Of a stretch of DNA of 64,000 bases, positions 56,912-64,000 are shown in pieces (position 1 is the first letter of the stretch; each line of letters begins with the position of its first letter). The stretch covers positions 58,030 through 122,029 of the forward strand of contig NZ_JAGIBH010000015.1 in the NCBI RefSeq assembly GCF_017744445.1. The letters run 5' to 3'. The DNA comes from Caulobacter sp. (GTDB taxonomy: Bacteria > Pseudomonadota > Alphaproteobacteria > Caulobacterales > Caulobacteraceae). The position numbers and the translations under genes are program-made. A model generated the notes under the pieces. That model was not told the origin of the DNA and did not search any database. It saw nothing but the letters and a program-made list of their open reading frames with translations.

Positions 56912-58188
56912 GCAAGGCGCCGCCGACCTTCGCGCAGGCCCTGCCGGTCTGGCTGAAGATCGGCCTGCTGGGCTTTGGCGGCCCGGCCGGCCAGATCGCG
57001 CTCCTGCACAAGGAAGTGGTCGAGCAGCGTGACTGGATCGACGAGGACACGTTCGCGCGGGCCTTGAGCTTCTGCATGCTGCTGCCGGGGCCCGAGGCCC
57101 AGCAGCTGGCCACCTGGCTGGGCTGGCGGCTGCACGGTATCCGAGGCGGCGTCGCGGCGGGGCTTCTGTTCGTGCTGCCGGGCTTGGCGGTGATGCTGGG
57201 CTTGTCGGCTTTATATGTCGCGCACGGCCGCTCGGACTGGGCGGGGCCGGTGCTGCTGGGCCTGAAGGCGGCGGTGGTGGCGCTGGTCCTCCAGGCGCTG
57301 ATCAAGATCGGTAAGCGGGCGATCAAGGATCGACTGGCCGCCTTCGTCTGCGGCGCGGCCTTCGCGGCGCTCTCTTTTACGACCGTACCGTTTCCGCTGG
57401 TGATCCTGGCCGCCGGGGTGCTGGGCTGGGCGACGACCAAGGGCGCTGGCAAGTCAGCCCCGCGTCCTGCGCCACCGAAGGGGCAGGCGAGGACGGCCTT
57501 CGCCTGCCTGGCCCTGTGGGTCGCCCCGATCGCCCTGGCTTGGCTCATTGCGCCGGGCTCGGTCCTGGCCTGGATGGGGCTGTCGTTCGGCGGGCTGGCG
57601 GCGATCAGTTTCGGTGGGGCTTATGCGGCCCTGGCCTATATCGGCCAGGCGGCCTCGGGGTTCGGCTGGCTGACGGCGGGCCAGATGCTGGACGGCCTGG
57701 GCCTTGCCGAGACCACGCCGGGGCCGCTGATCCTGGTCTTCGTCTTCGTGGGCTTCGTCGGCGCTTTCCAGACCGCGCCGGCCGAGTACGCCTGGGTCCT
57801 GGCCGTGCTGGGCGGGCTGATGGCGGCGTGGGTGACCTTCGCCCCGTCGTTCCTGTGGATCTTCGCCGGCGGGCCTTTGTTCGAGCGCTGGGGGAGGGAG
57901 CCCCAGCCGGCGCGGGCCCTGACCCTGATCTCGGCCGCCTCGGTGGGGGTGATCGGCCAGCTGGCCCTGTGGTTCGCCATTCACCTCTTCTTCCGCAGCG
58001 GCCAGACGATGGAGGTCGCGGGCGTGGTCAAGGTCATGCTGCCGGACCTGGCCAGCCTGGACTACGGCGCGCTGGGCCTGACGGTGCTGGCCCTGATGCT
58101 TGTCTTCGCCACGCGCTTGCCGATGCTGGCCATGATCGCCGTGACCGTAGCGGCGGGCGTGCTTCTGAAAGTTGTTGGGATCGCTTGA
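56908..58188 (+). CDS. chrA: ChrA-family chromate transporter
   Basis: A 426-aa polytopic inner-membrane protein with two CHR halves. The first starts FGGPAGQIALLHKEVVEQR, with SFCMLLPGPEAQQLATWLG and the GGVAAGLLFVLPGL helix; the second repeats the pattern with SFGGAYAALAYIG and GLAETTPGPLILVFVFVGF. This two-domain length is the LCHR type that exports chromate in proton-coupled fashion. No chrB regulator is adjacent. The GTG start overlaps rlmJ. Confidence 0.92.
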   Translation: MSKAPPTFAQALPVWLKIGLLGFGGPAGQIALLHKEVVEQRDWIDEDTFARALSFCMLLPGPEAQQLATWLGWRLHGIRGGVAAGLLFVLPGLAVMLGLSALYVAHGRSDWAGPVLLGLKAAVVALVLQALIKIGKRAIKDRLAAFVCGAAFAALSFTTVPFPLVILAAGVLGWATTKGAGKSAPRPAPPKGQARTAFACLALWVAPIALAWLIAPGSVLAWMGLSFGGLAAISFGGAYAALAYIGQAASGFGWLTAGQMLDGLGLAETTPGPLILVFVFVGFVGAFQTAPAEYAWVLAVLGGLMAAWVTFAPSFLWIFAGGPLFERWGREPQPARALTLISAASVGVIGQLALWFAIHLFFRSGQTMEVAGVVKVMLPDLASLDYGALGLTVLALMLVFATRLPMLAMIAVTVAAGVLLKVVGIA

Positions 58189-58274
58189 CGTAAGGTGAGC
58201 ATTTTTGCGGTTGCGAACGCGTTTTCCGTGTTATGCTGCACCGCAATAGATCGCCGGCGCTGGAGCACCTCCCC

Positions 58275-58994
58275 ATGGTTTCGATCTTCTCTTTCCTTCC
58301 TGAATACAAGGCCGACAAGGTCGAGCCCGAGACCGCGCCGTACGTGGCGATCGGGGCGGCTTCGCCGCTGTGGCTGATGTTCGGCGGCGCGGCGGTGGCC
58401 GGCGCCTCCTACTGGTGGTGGACCAACCGCTGGCGTGAAGCCGTCAATGTCGAGGCCCTGATGGCCCTGGCCCCCGAGCCGGTCGCGCCGCCTGTCGAGG
58501 CGGTGGCGGTTCTCGAAGCGACGCCCGTCGCCGAACCGGTCATCGAGGCCGTGACCCTGGTCGCCGAGACGACCGAGACCGTGCTCGACGCGACTCAGGA
58601 GCTCATCGAGGCCGCCGCCGAGCCGGTGGTCGAGACCATCGTCGCCGCCAACGAGGATGTCGCCGAGGCGGTGGTCGAACCCGTCGTCGCGGCCGAGCCT
58701 ATCGTCGAGGCGGCCGCCGAGGCGCCGGTCGAGGTCGTCGAAGCTGTCGCGCCGGTCGTGGAGCAGGCCGCCGAGACCCTCCAGGCCGCGGGCGACGACC
58801 TGACCCAGCTGGTTGGCATCGGTCCCAAGCTGGCCGCTTCGCTGGGCGAGCTGGGCGTGACCAAGTTCAGCCAGATCGCCGCCTGGACGCCCGACGAGCT
58901 GGCCTCGTTCGACGCGCTGCTGAACCTGAAGGGCCGCGCCGAGCGCGACGCCTGGATCGCCCAGGCCAAGCGGTTGCTTCCGGCGGTGAACTGA
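58275..58994 (+). CDS. Membrane-anchored protein with Ala/Val/Glu-rich linker and helix-hairpin-helix domain
   Basis: A 239-aa protein. Residues about 30-50 make one membrane helix (SPLWLMFGGAAVAGASYWWW). From ~65 to 170 comes a low-complexity acidic linker of repeated E-A-V and P-V-V-E words. The last ~65 residues (LTQLVGIGPKLAASLGELGV and onward) are a helix-hairpin-helix module like that fused to ribosomal L21 or NuoE in alphaproteobacteria, usually a nucleic-acid or protein binder. CACCTCC before ATG 58275 is a weak ribosome site. A terminator follows. The function is unknown. Confidence 0.7.
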   Translation: MVSIFSFLPEYKADKVEPETAPYVAIGAASPLWLMFGGAAVAGASYWWWTNRWREAVNVEALMALAPEPVAPPVEAVAVLEATPVAEPVIEAVTLVAETTETVLDATQELIEAAAEPVVETIVAANEDVAEAVVEPVVAAEPIVEAAAEAPVEVVEAVAPVVEQAAETLQAAGDDLTQLVGIGPKLAASLGELGVTKFSQIAAWTPDELASFDALLNLKGRAERDAWIAQAKRLLPAVN

Positions 58995-59037
58995 AATCTC
59001 TAAACTTTAGGTAGTTTTCCCTAAACCTTAAGTAATG

Positions 59038-59069
59038 AAAGGCCGCCGGGTTTGCCCGGCGGCCTTTTT
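59038..59069 (+). terminator. Rho-independent terminator
   Basis: AGGCCGCCGGG pairs with CCCGGCGGCCT around a short TTTG loop and is followed by a TTTTT tract. It closes the transcript of the helix-hairpin-helix gene, 44 bases after its stop. Confidence 0.9.
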
Positions 59070-59313
59070 CGTGCCTCGGGTAGCTGCACTTTCCGTGCGC
59101 GTAAGGTGCTCAAAAGGCTGGGAAATGCCTCATCAAGCGCTGTTAGTGCGTGCGAGATGCCACAGTTCGCCCAAAATGCGACAAAACGGCGACGGTGAGA
59201 TTGCGGGAAGTTAATGAAGCAGATTGGTTAGGCGTGAGCGGTACTTGTCGCGCCAAGGGGGCTTGGTGGGGAGGCGTGCCGCGTAGTTCCGCAATAAAGG
59301 CGAAAATCCTCCA
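59070..59313 (+). promoter_or_regulatory. Leader of the second TonB receptor
   Basis: These 244 bases have no gene and lower G+C than the coding regions. GGAAGTTAATG, AGCAGATTGGTTAGGCG and other A/T-rich stretches lie ~85-110 bases before the receptor start, where a promoter would be expected, but no consensus was fixed and no riboswitch fold was recognised. Confidence 0.3.
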
Positions 59314-62313
59314 ATGCTCACCCATCGCAGACATCTTCTGGCCTCGACGATCATCGCCGGGCTGGCGGTTGGCGTCGCGCTGCCGGCCATGGCTCAAACG
59401 GCCGCTCCGCTGCAGACCACCGATAGCGCCAAGGACACCTCCGAAGTCGAGGCCGTCGTGGTCACCGGCTCGCGCATCAAGCGCAACGAGTTCAACAGTC
59501 CTGACCCGGTTCAGGTCATCACGGCCGACCAGGGGCGGCTGAAGGGCATCGGCAACACGGCTCAGTTGCTGCAGTCCTCGACCATCGCCTCGGGCTCGCC
59601 GCAGATCACGGCCGCCGTCTCGAGCGCCTTCGTCACCGACGGTGGTCCGGGCTCGGAAACCATCTCGCTGCGCGGCCTCGGCGCCAACCGCACCCTGGTC
59701 CTGCTGAACGGCCGTCGCGCCGGTCCGGCCGGCGTGCGCGGCGGCGTGTCGGCGTTTGACCTGAACGTGCTGCCGGTGGCCGCCATCGACCGCGTCGAGA
59801 TCCTGAAGGACGGCGCCTCGTCGGTCTACGGCTCGGACGCCGTGGCCGGGGTCGTCAACATCATCACCAAGCGGGGCCAGGACGGCTTCAGCATCGACGC
59901 CTTCGCCAGCCAGCCGCAACGGCACGGCGGCCAGGAGTTCCGCACCAGCGCCGGCTGGGGCAAGACCTTCTCGCGCGGCTTCTTCAACATCACCTACGAC
60001 TACGCCAAGAAGACCGAGCAATCGAACGGCCAGCGCGCCTGGACCAACTGCGGCCAGGCGTACATCTTCGACGCCAACGGCAAGCGCAAGGACACGATCG
60101 ACCCGCGCACAGGCACGACCCAGTGCCGCGACCTGCTGTACGATCAAGTCTGGCTGTACACCCTCGACTTCGAGGGCCGCGACGGCAAGCTGCAGTACGA
60201 CTACGGCAACAACCTGGGCAAGTATATCTCGCAGTATCCGGCCGGTAAGGCCGGCGACTATCCGGGCGCGCCTCCCGGATGGTTCGTGGTCGGCGACAGC
60301 CTGGACCCGGCCAATCCCGACATGGGCGTGCTGGACTATAACAGCCCCTACAACCTGGCCAGCTCGCTGACCCCGCGCACCGAGCGCAACACGGTCTTCG
60401 CCCAGGCCTCGTTCGACGTGAACGACCACGTCGAAGCCTATGGCGAAGTGCTGCTGAACCGCCGCGCCACCAAGACCAACGGCTATCGTCAGATCTGGAC
60501 CTACCTCTACACCGAAGACTACGGCGACCCCTTCAGCGCCGGCTTCACGGGTGACTTCATCCTCAGCCCGACCATCGTCACGCCGCTGGCCCGCGCCGGC
60601 CAGAAGGTCGACTACCAGCGCTATGTCGGCGGCCTGCGCGGCGACTTCGGCGCCAACTTCCTGAAGGGCTGGGACTGGGACATCTTCGCTCAGTACAGCC
60701 ACAACAAGGGCCTGTACTCGCAGGACGTCGTCCTGGGCGACGCCCTCAACAGCGCCGACGGCCGCAGCGACGGCGGCTCGTTCGGCATCGGCAAGGCCAA
60801 CTCGATCCCGCGCCCCACCGCCTCGTGCGTCGGCTACACCACGCCGATCAGCAAGCGTAAGTGCGTCGACGTGAACTGGATGTCGCCCGACTTCCTGGCC
60901 GGCAAGTACACGCCCGAAGAACAGGCCTTCCTGTTCGACACGGAAACCGGCAAGACCATCTACAAGCAGCTGGCGATCGAAGGGTCGGTCTCGGGCGACC
61001 TGTTCAAGCTCCCGGCCGGTACGGTCGGCGCCGCCTTCGGCGTCGCCTATCGCAAGGACGAGATCAACGACACCCCCGGCGCGATCACCCAGGCTGGCAA
61101 CATCTGGGGCTCGTCGACCTCGGGCATCACCGCCGGCAAGGACACGACCAAGGAAATCTACGGCGAACTGAGCGTTCCGCTGGTGAAGAGCGTTCCGTTC
61201 ATCCAATCCTTGGATCTGTCGCTGTCGGGCCGCTACACCGACGTCAACAGCTATGGCAGCGACCAGACCTACAAGGTCGGCCTGAACTGGCAGATCATCC
61301 CGTCGGTGCGCGTGCGCGCCACGCGGGGCACCTCGTTCCGCGCCCCGGCGCTGTTCGAGCTGTACAAGAACGCCGAGACCGGTTTCGTCTCGCAACGCAA
61401 CCTCGATCCGTGCATCCGTTGGCAAGCGGCGCTGACGGCCGGCACCCTGCCGCAGTACGTCGCCGACAACTGCAAGGCCGCCGGCATCCCGCCGGCCTAT
61501 ACCGGCGCGGGCGCTCAGGCGACCGTGACCTCGGGCGGCGGCGCTGGTTCGCTGGAAGCCGAAACCTCGAAGGCCACGACCTACGGCGTCATCTGGACGC
61601 CGAAGTTCGCCGACCTGAAGGTGGCGGTCGACTACTTCGACATCCGCGTGAACAACGAGATCACCCAGCTGGGCGCGGCCCGGATCGTCAACGGCTGCTA
61701 CCGGTCGCTGAGCTTCCCGACTGACAAGCTGTGCACGCTGTTCACCCGTGGTCCGTCGAACCTGGTCACCACGGTGACCGACAACTACCTGAACATCGCC
61801 ACCCAAGTGAACAAGGGCCTGGATCTGACCGTGAACTACGGCCAGGACCTGCCCTGGGACGTCCGCATGGATGTCGAGCTGCAGTCCACCTGGCAGTTCA
61901 AGGACACCACGGCCCTGTTCGCCGACACCGTCGTCGACAGCAACGGCTTCGTGGGCGATCCGGACTGGACCGGCCAGCTGAACTTCCGCTTCACCAAGGG
62001 CGATTGGGCGGCTCTGTGGGGCATCGACATGGTCGGCAAGGCGTCTGACGCCGAGGACTATGCCGACAGCAACACGACCAAGACCACGTTCTACAAGATC
62101 CACACCGAGTTCACGGCGTACCACAGCCTGTCGCTGCAGAAGAAGTTCGAGAACTTCACCGTGCTGGGCGGCGTGGCCAACCTGTTCGACGAAGCGCCGC
62201 CGCAGGTCAGCCAGAACGCGGGCAACTACAACATGGTCGGCCGCTCGGTGCTGGCCTCGCAGTACGACTATATCGGCCGCCGCATGTTCGTGAGCTTCCA
62301 AGCGAAGTTCTAA
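59314..62313 (+). CDS. Large TonB-dependent receptor (999 aa)
   Basis: A TonB-dependent receptor with a signal peptide (LLASTIIAGLAVGVALPAMAQ), TonB-box-like EVEAVVVTGSRI, a plug (about 50-185, with SLRGLGANRTLVLLNGRRAG and ILKDGASSVYGSDAVAGVV) and a long barrel ending GRRMFVSFQAKF. Extracellular loops are long and contain cysteine pairs (NCGQ/QCRD, SCVG/KCVD, NPCIR/DNCK-like). The SRIKR-type N-terminus is common to caulobacterial receptors for oligosaccharides or peptides. The ligand is unknown. The sulfotransferase gene follows. Confidence 0.93.
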   Translation: MLTHRRHLLASTIIAGLAVGVALPAMAQTAAPLQTTDSAKDTSEVEAVVVTGSRIKRNEFNSPDPVQVITADQGRLKGIGNTAQLLQSSTIASGSPQITAAVSSAFVTDGGPGSETISLRGLGANRTLVLLNGRRAGPAGVRGGVSAFDLNVLPVAAIDRVEILKDGASSVYGSDAVAGVVNIITKRGQDGFSIDAFASQPQRHGGQEFRTSAGWGKTFSRGFFNITYDYAKKTEQSNGQRAWTNCGQAYIFDANGKRKDTIDPRTGTTQCRDLLYDQVWLYTLDFEGRDGKLQYDYGNNLGKYISQYPAGKAGDYPGAPPGWFVVGDSLDPANPDMGVLDYNSPYNLASSLTPRTERNTVFAQASFDVNDHVEAYGEVLLNRRATKTNGYRQIWTYLYTEDYGDPFSAGFTGDFILSPTIVTPLARAGQKVDYQRYVGGLRGDFGANFLKGWDWDIFAQYSHNKGLYSQDVVLGDALNSADGRSDGGSFGIGKANSIPRPTASCVGYTTPISKRKCVDVNWMSPDFLAGKYTPEEQAFLFDTETGKTIYKQLAIEGSVSGDLFKLPAGTVGAAFGVAYRKDEINDTPGAITQAGNIWGSSTSGITAGKDTTKEIYGELSVPLVKSVPFIQSLDLSLSGRYTDVNSYGSDQTYKVGLNWQIIPSVRVRATRGTSFRAPALFELYKNAETGFVSQRNLDPCIRWQAALTAGTLPQYVADNCKAAGIPPAYTGAGAQATVTSGGGAGSLEAETSKATTYGVIWTPKFADLKVAVDYFDIRVNNEITQLGAARIVNGCYRSLSFPTDKLCTLFTRGPSNLVTTVTDNYLNIATQVNKGLDLTVNYGQDLPWDVRMDVELQSTWQFKDTTALFADTVVDSNGFVGDPDWTGQLNFRFTKGDWAALWGIDMVGKASDAEDYADSNTTKTTFYKIHTEFTAYHSLSLQKKFENFTVLGGVANLFDEAPPQVSQNAGNYNMVGRSVLASQYDYIGRRMFVSFQAKF

Positions 62314-62431
62314 GCATCGGAGAGGGGCGCGATCGCCGAGAGGCGTTTCGCGTCCCGCCTTCACGGTCTAGTCTTTTGGGCGGCGGAGCGATCCGCCGCC
62401 CTTTGTTTTCGAGTCGCGGGAAGTCTCCGTC

Positions 62432-63217
62432 GTGAACGCCATCATCCGGGGCAAGCCCGACAATCTGGACGAGATCGGCCAGCGCTTCGATCGCGCGCGC
62501 CTCTCCCAGCCGGTCTACCTGAACAGCGTGCCCAAGGCCGGCACTCACCTGATCCGCAACATCCTGCGGATGTTCGTCGCGCCCGAGCAGCACTGGCCGC
62601 GCGAATATATCCAGCACGCCCTGCTGGCGCGCAGCCGCGACGCCTTCGACCCCAAGGCCCCGATGATCAGCTGGGGCCACATGCTGTTCTCCGACGAGTC
62701 GGCGGTGGCCCTGCGCGACGTGCGCCACATCGTGCTGGTGCGCGACCCCTATGACTGGGTGCTGGCGCGGGCGCGCTTCTACCTGTCGGACGAGTTCCAG
62801 GGGAACCTGAACCACATCAAGGACGGCGGCGCGTCGGTCGAGGACGTCATCATGATGATGATCCTGGGCGCCCATGGCCGCGTGCCGGACCTGCGCGACA
62901 TCTTCGCCATGAACGCCGTGGCCTGGATGGGCTCCAGCGCCGTGATCGTCCGCTACGAGGACATCGTCGACAGCCTCAAGGACCTGGGCTCAAAGCGGGC
63001 CGAGGCCTTCTTCCGCCAGCTGCTGGCCGACTGCGGCCTGGAATTGCCGTCCGACTGGCGCGAGCGCGTCGAGGCCGGCGCCGACCCGCGTGAGAGCCGC
63101 ACCGCCCGCGAGAACCTGCAGGTCACGGCCGAGGTGCCCAAGGTGCTGTCGGACGTCCACAAGCGGGTCGTCGACTTCCACGTGCCGGGCCTGCGGGCGC
63201 TGCTGGGCTACGCCTGA
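62432..63217 (+). CDS. Sulfotransferase-like protein
   Basis: A 261-aa protein with PAPS-binding motifs: the 5'-phosphosulfate loop SVPKAGTHLIRNIL (about 32-45) and the 3'-phosphate motif LVRDPYDWV (102-110). The later RYEDIVDS is also a family mark. Sulfotransferases move sulfate from PAPS to a hydroxyl or amine, often on cell-surface sugars. The start is GTG. The next gene begins two bases after its stop, so they are probably one transcript. Confidence 0.85.
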   Translation: MNAIIRGKPDNLDEIGQRFDRARLSQPVYLNSVPKAGTHLIRNILRMFVAPEQHWPREYIQHALLARSRDAFDPKAPMISWGHMLFSDESAVALRDVRHIVLVRDPYDWVLARARFYLSDEFQGNLNHIKDGGASVEDVIMMMILGAHGRVPDLRDIFAMNAVAWMGSSAVIVRYEDIVDSLKDLGSKRAEAFFRQLLADCGLELPSDWRERVEAGADPRESRTARENLQVTAEVPKVLSDVHKRVVDFHVPGLRALLGYA

Positions 63218-63219
63218 GC

Positions 63220-63729
63220 ATGGCCAACAACGAACAACTATGGGCGCTGTGGAAGCGCCTGAAGGACTATTTCCCCGTCTGGTCGCTGCTGCCGTCCAGC
63301 CTCTACACCCCCGGGGCCTGGGGCTATGTCGGCGTCGATTTCCTCAGCGGCTTTCGCAGGAACCCGTCGACGATCAAGTCCTTCGCGCTGCTGGACGGAG
63401 TGGATGAGGCCACGTTCGACGCCCTGTCGGCCCTGGCCAATCTGAATGTCCGCCGCCAGGACCAGATCCTGCGGGTGGTGATCATCGGCTACCTGACCGT
63501 GCCGTTGTCGATCGTGGCGCTGCTGGCCGAACTGGCCGGCGACAGCGTGATGAGCTTCGTCCGGGACAATCTGAACATGGTCATCGTGAGCGTCAGCATC
63601 GCGACCATGGGCCCGCTGATGTACCTGCTGAGCCACTGGCGCTCGCGGCAGATCGTCGGCGTGCTGGACCTGATCCGCATCGAACGCGGCCAGGCGCCCT
63701 TCACGGCGCTGGAGCTGCGGGAGGAGTAG
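63220..63729 (+). CDS. Hypothetical membrane protein (169 aa)
   Basis: Two predicted helices (VVIIGYLTVPLSIVALLAELAG and MVIVSVSIATMGPLMYLL) follow an N-terminal soluble part of ~85 residues, and a short charged tail ends it. It follows the sulfotransferase closely, suggesting joint expression. No domain was recognised. Confidence 0.7.
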   Translation: MANNEQLWALWKRLKDYFPVWSLLPSSLYTPGAWGYVGVDFLSGFRRNPSTIKSFALLDGVDEATFDALSALANLNVRRQDQILRVVIIGYLTVPLSIVALLAELAGDSVMSFVRDNLNMVIVSVSIATMGPLMYLLSHWRSRQIVGVLDLIRIERGQAPFTALELREE

Positions 63730-63741
63730 GGGGGGGCCTAA

Positions 63742-63861
63742 ATCCTCCCCCGCGATGCGGGGGAGGTGGCCCGGAGGGCCGGAGGGGGCTAGCTCGGCCT
63801 ATTCAGCACTTGCCCCCTCAGTCGCTCCGCGACAGCTCCCCCGCATCGCGGGGGAGCATCT
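63742..63861. repeat. Type D palindromic repeat, reverse copy
   Basis: It is nearly the reverse complement of 27616-27736 over 120 bases, including GAGGGGGCTAGCTCGGCCTA in the middle and CTCCCCCGCATCGCGGGGGAG at the right. It lies just after the small membrane gene. Confidence 0.92.
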
Positions 63862-64000
63862 GGTGGGCGTTGAGCCGCCTCTATCCTCGGAATTCGCGAG
63901 ATCGAACCTAGCGAAATCAACCGCTTGTCGATTTTACGCGCCTTCGAATGATCCGCGCTAAAATCCCCCGCACAATCATAGCCATCCCCGTCGCGGGGGA
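63862..64000. other. Terminal intergenic stretch
   Basis: No convincing gene is seen. The final bases CCCCGTCGCGGGGA resemble the left edge of another palindromic repeat cut by the window end. Confidence 0.4.

Noticed and set aside
59143..62364. Open frame of over 1000 codons antisense to the second TonB receptor
   Set aside because: It mirrors the receptor gene in a high-GC region, is rich in V, G, H and R as expected of a shadow frame, and has no recognisable domain. The plus-strand gene has a signal peptide, plug and barrel motifs.

Overview
The window is high-GC alphaproteobacterial chromosome and looks like the genus Caulobacter or a very close relative. Four things point there: a complete mra/dcw division and cell-wall cluster with a meso-DAP-type MurE; CtrA-like boxes (TTAA-N7-TTAAC) and CcrM sites (GANTC) in front of ftsZ; an HWE-family histidine kinase; and two large TonB-dependent receptors. 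No rRNA, tRNA, CRISPR array, phage or classical insertion sequence was seen.

Layout. 1-9021: accessory metabolism. It holds a flavin-binding oxidase whose 5' end has been tandemly duplicated, a receiver-only response regulator, a crotonase-fold protein with altered catalytic residues, an MpaB/DUF2236 protein whose C-terminus is read from a palindromic repeat, a Baeyer-Villiger-type monooxygenase, and a DMT transporter / AmpD-like amidase / small membrane protein / PaiB run. 9219-9616: RNase P RNA. 9819-34689: the dcw cluster, starting at three MraZ-type repeats: mraZ, rsmH, ftsL, ftsI, murE, murF, mraY, murD, ftsW, murG, murC, murB, ddl, ftsQ, ftsA, ftsZ. It is interrupted three times: between murD and ftsW (a frameshifted DUF559 gene in an inverted-repeat cassette, an HWE kinase, a thioredoxin, a HEAT-like protein), between murG and murC (an RHH/PIN toxin-antitoxin pair and a secreted protein), and between murB and ddl (an M28 peptidase). 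murF itself carries an in-frame palindromic repeat.

34807-47072: a GH2 glycosidase, an SPFH protein, an Lrp/AsnC regulator and a tyrosine-degradation run (aromatic aminotransferase, hppD, hmgA, fumarylacetoacetase, Rieske protein), then a porin and two tiny membrane proteins among dense palindromic repeats. 47073-49610: an exported amine oxidase / cytochrome c / RidA operon. 49848-51852: GNAT, then a TetR regulator divergent from an SDR with three operator-like palindromes between them. 51871-64000: two TonB-dependent receptors, a WYL regulator, RlmJ, a ChrA-type transporter, a membrane-anchored helix-hairpin-helix protein, a sulfotransferase and a small membrane protein.

The most striking theme is the intergenic palindromic repeats. 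At least five sequence types recur, some as exact reverse-orientation copies. Two have entered coding sequence (murF and the DUF2236 gene), and one type occurs twice as a facing pair around a small gene (DUF559 at one site, a DUF5808-like gene at the other). Many start codons were chosen by ribosome-binding site, signal peptide or family N-terminus and differ from the longest open frame.
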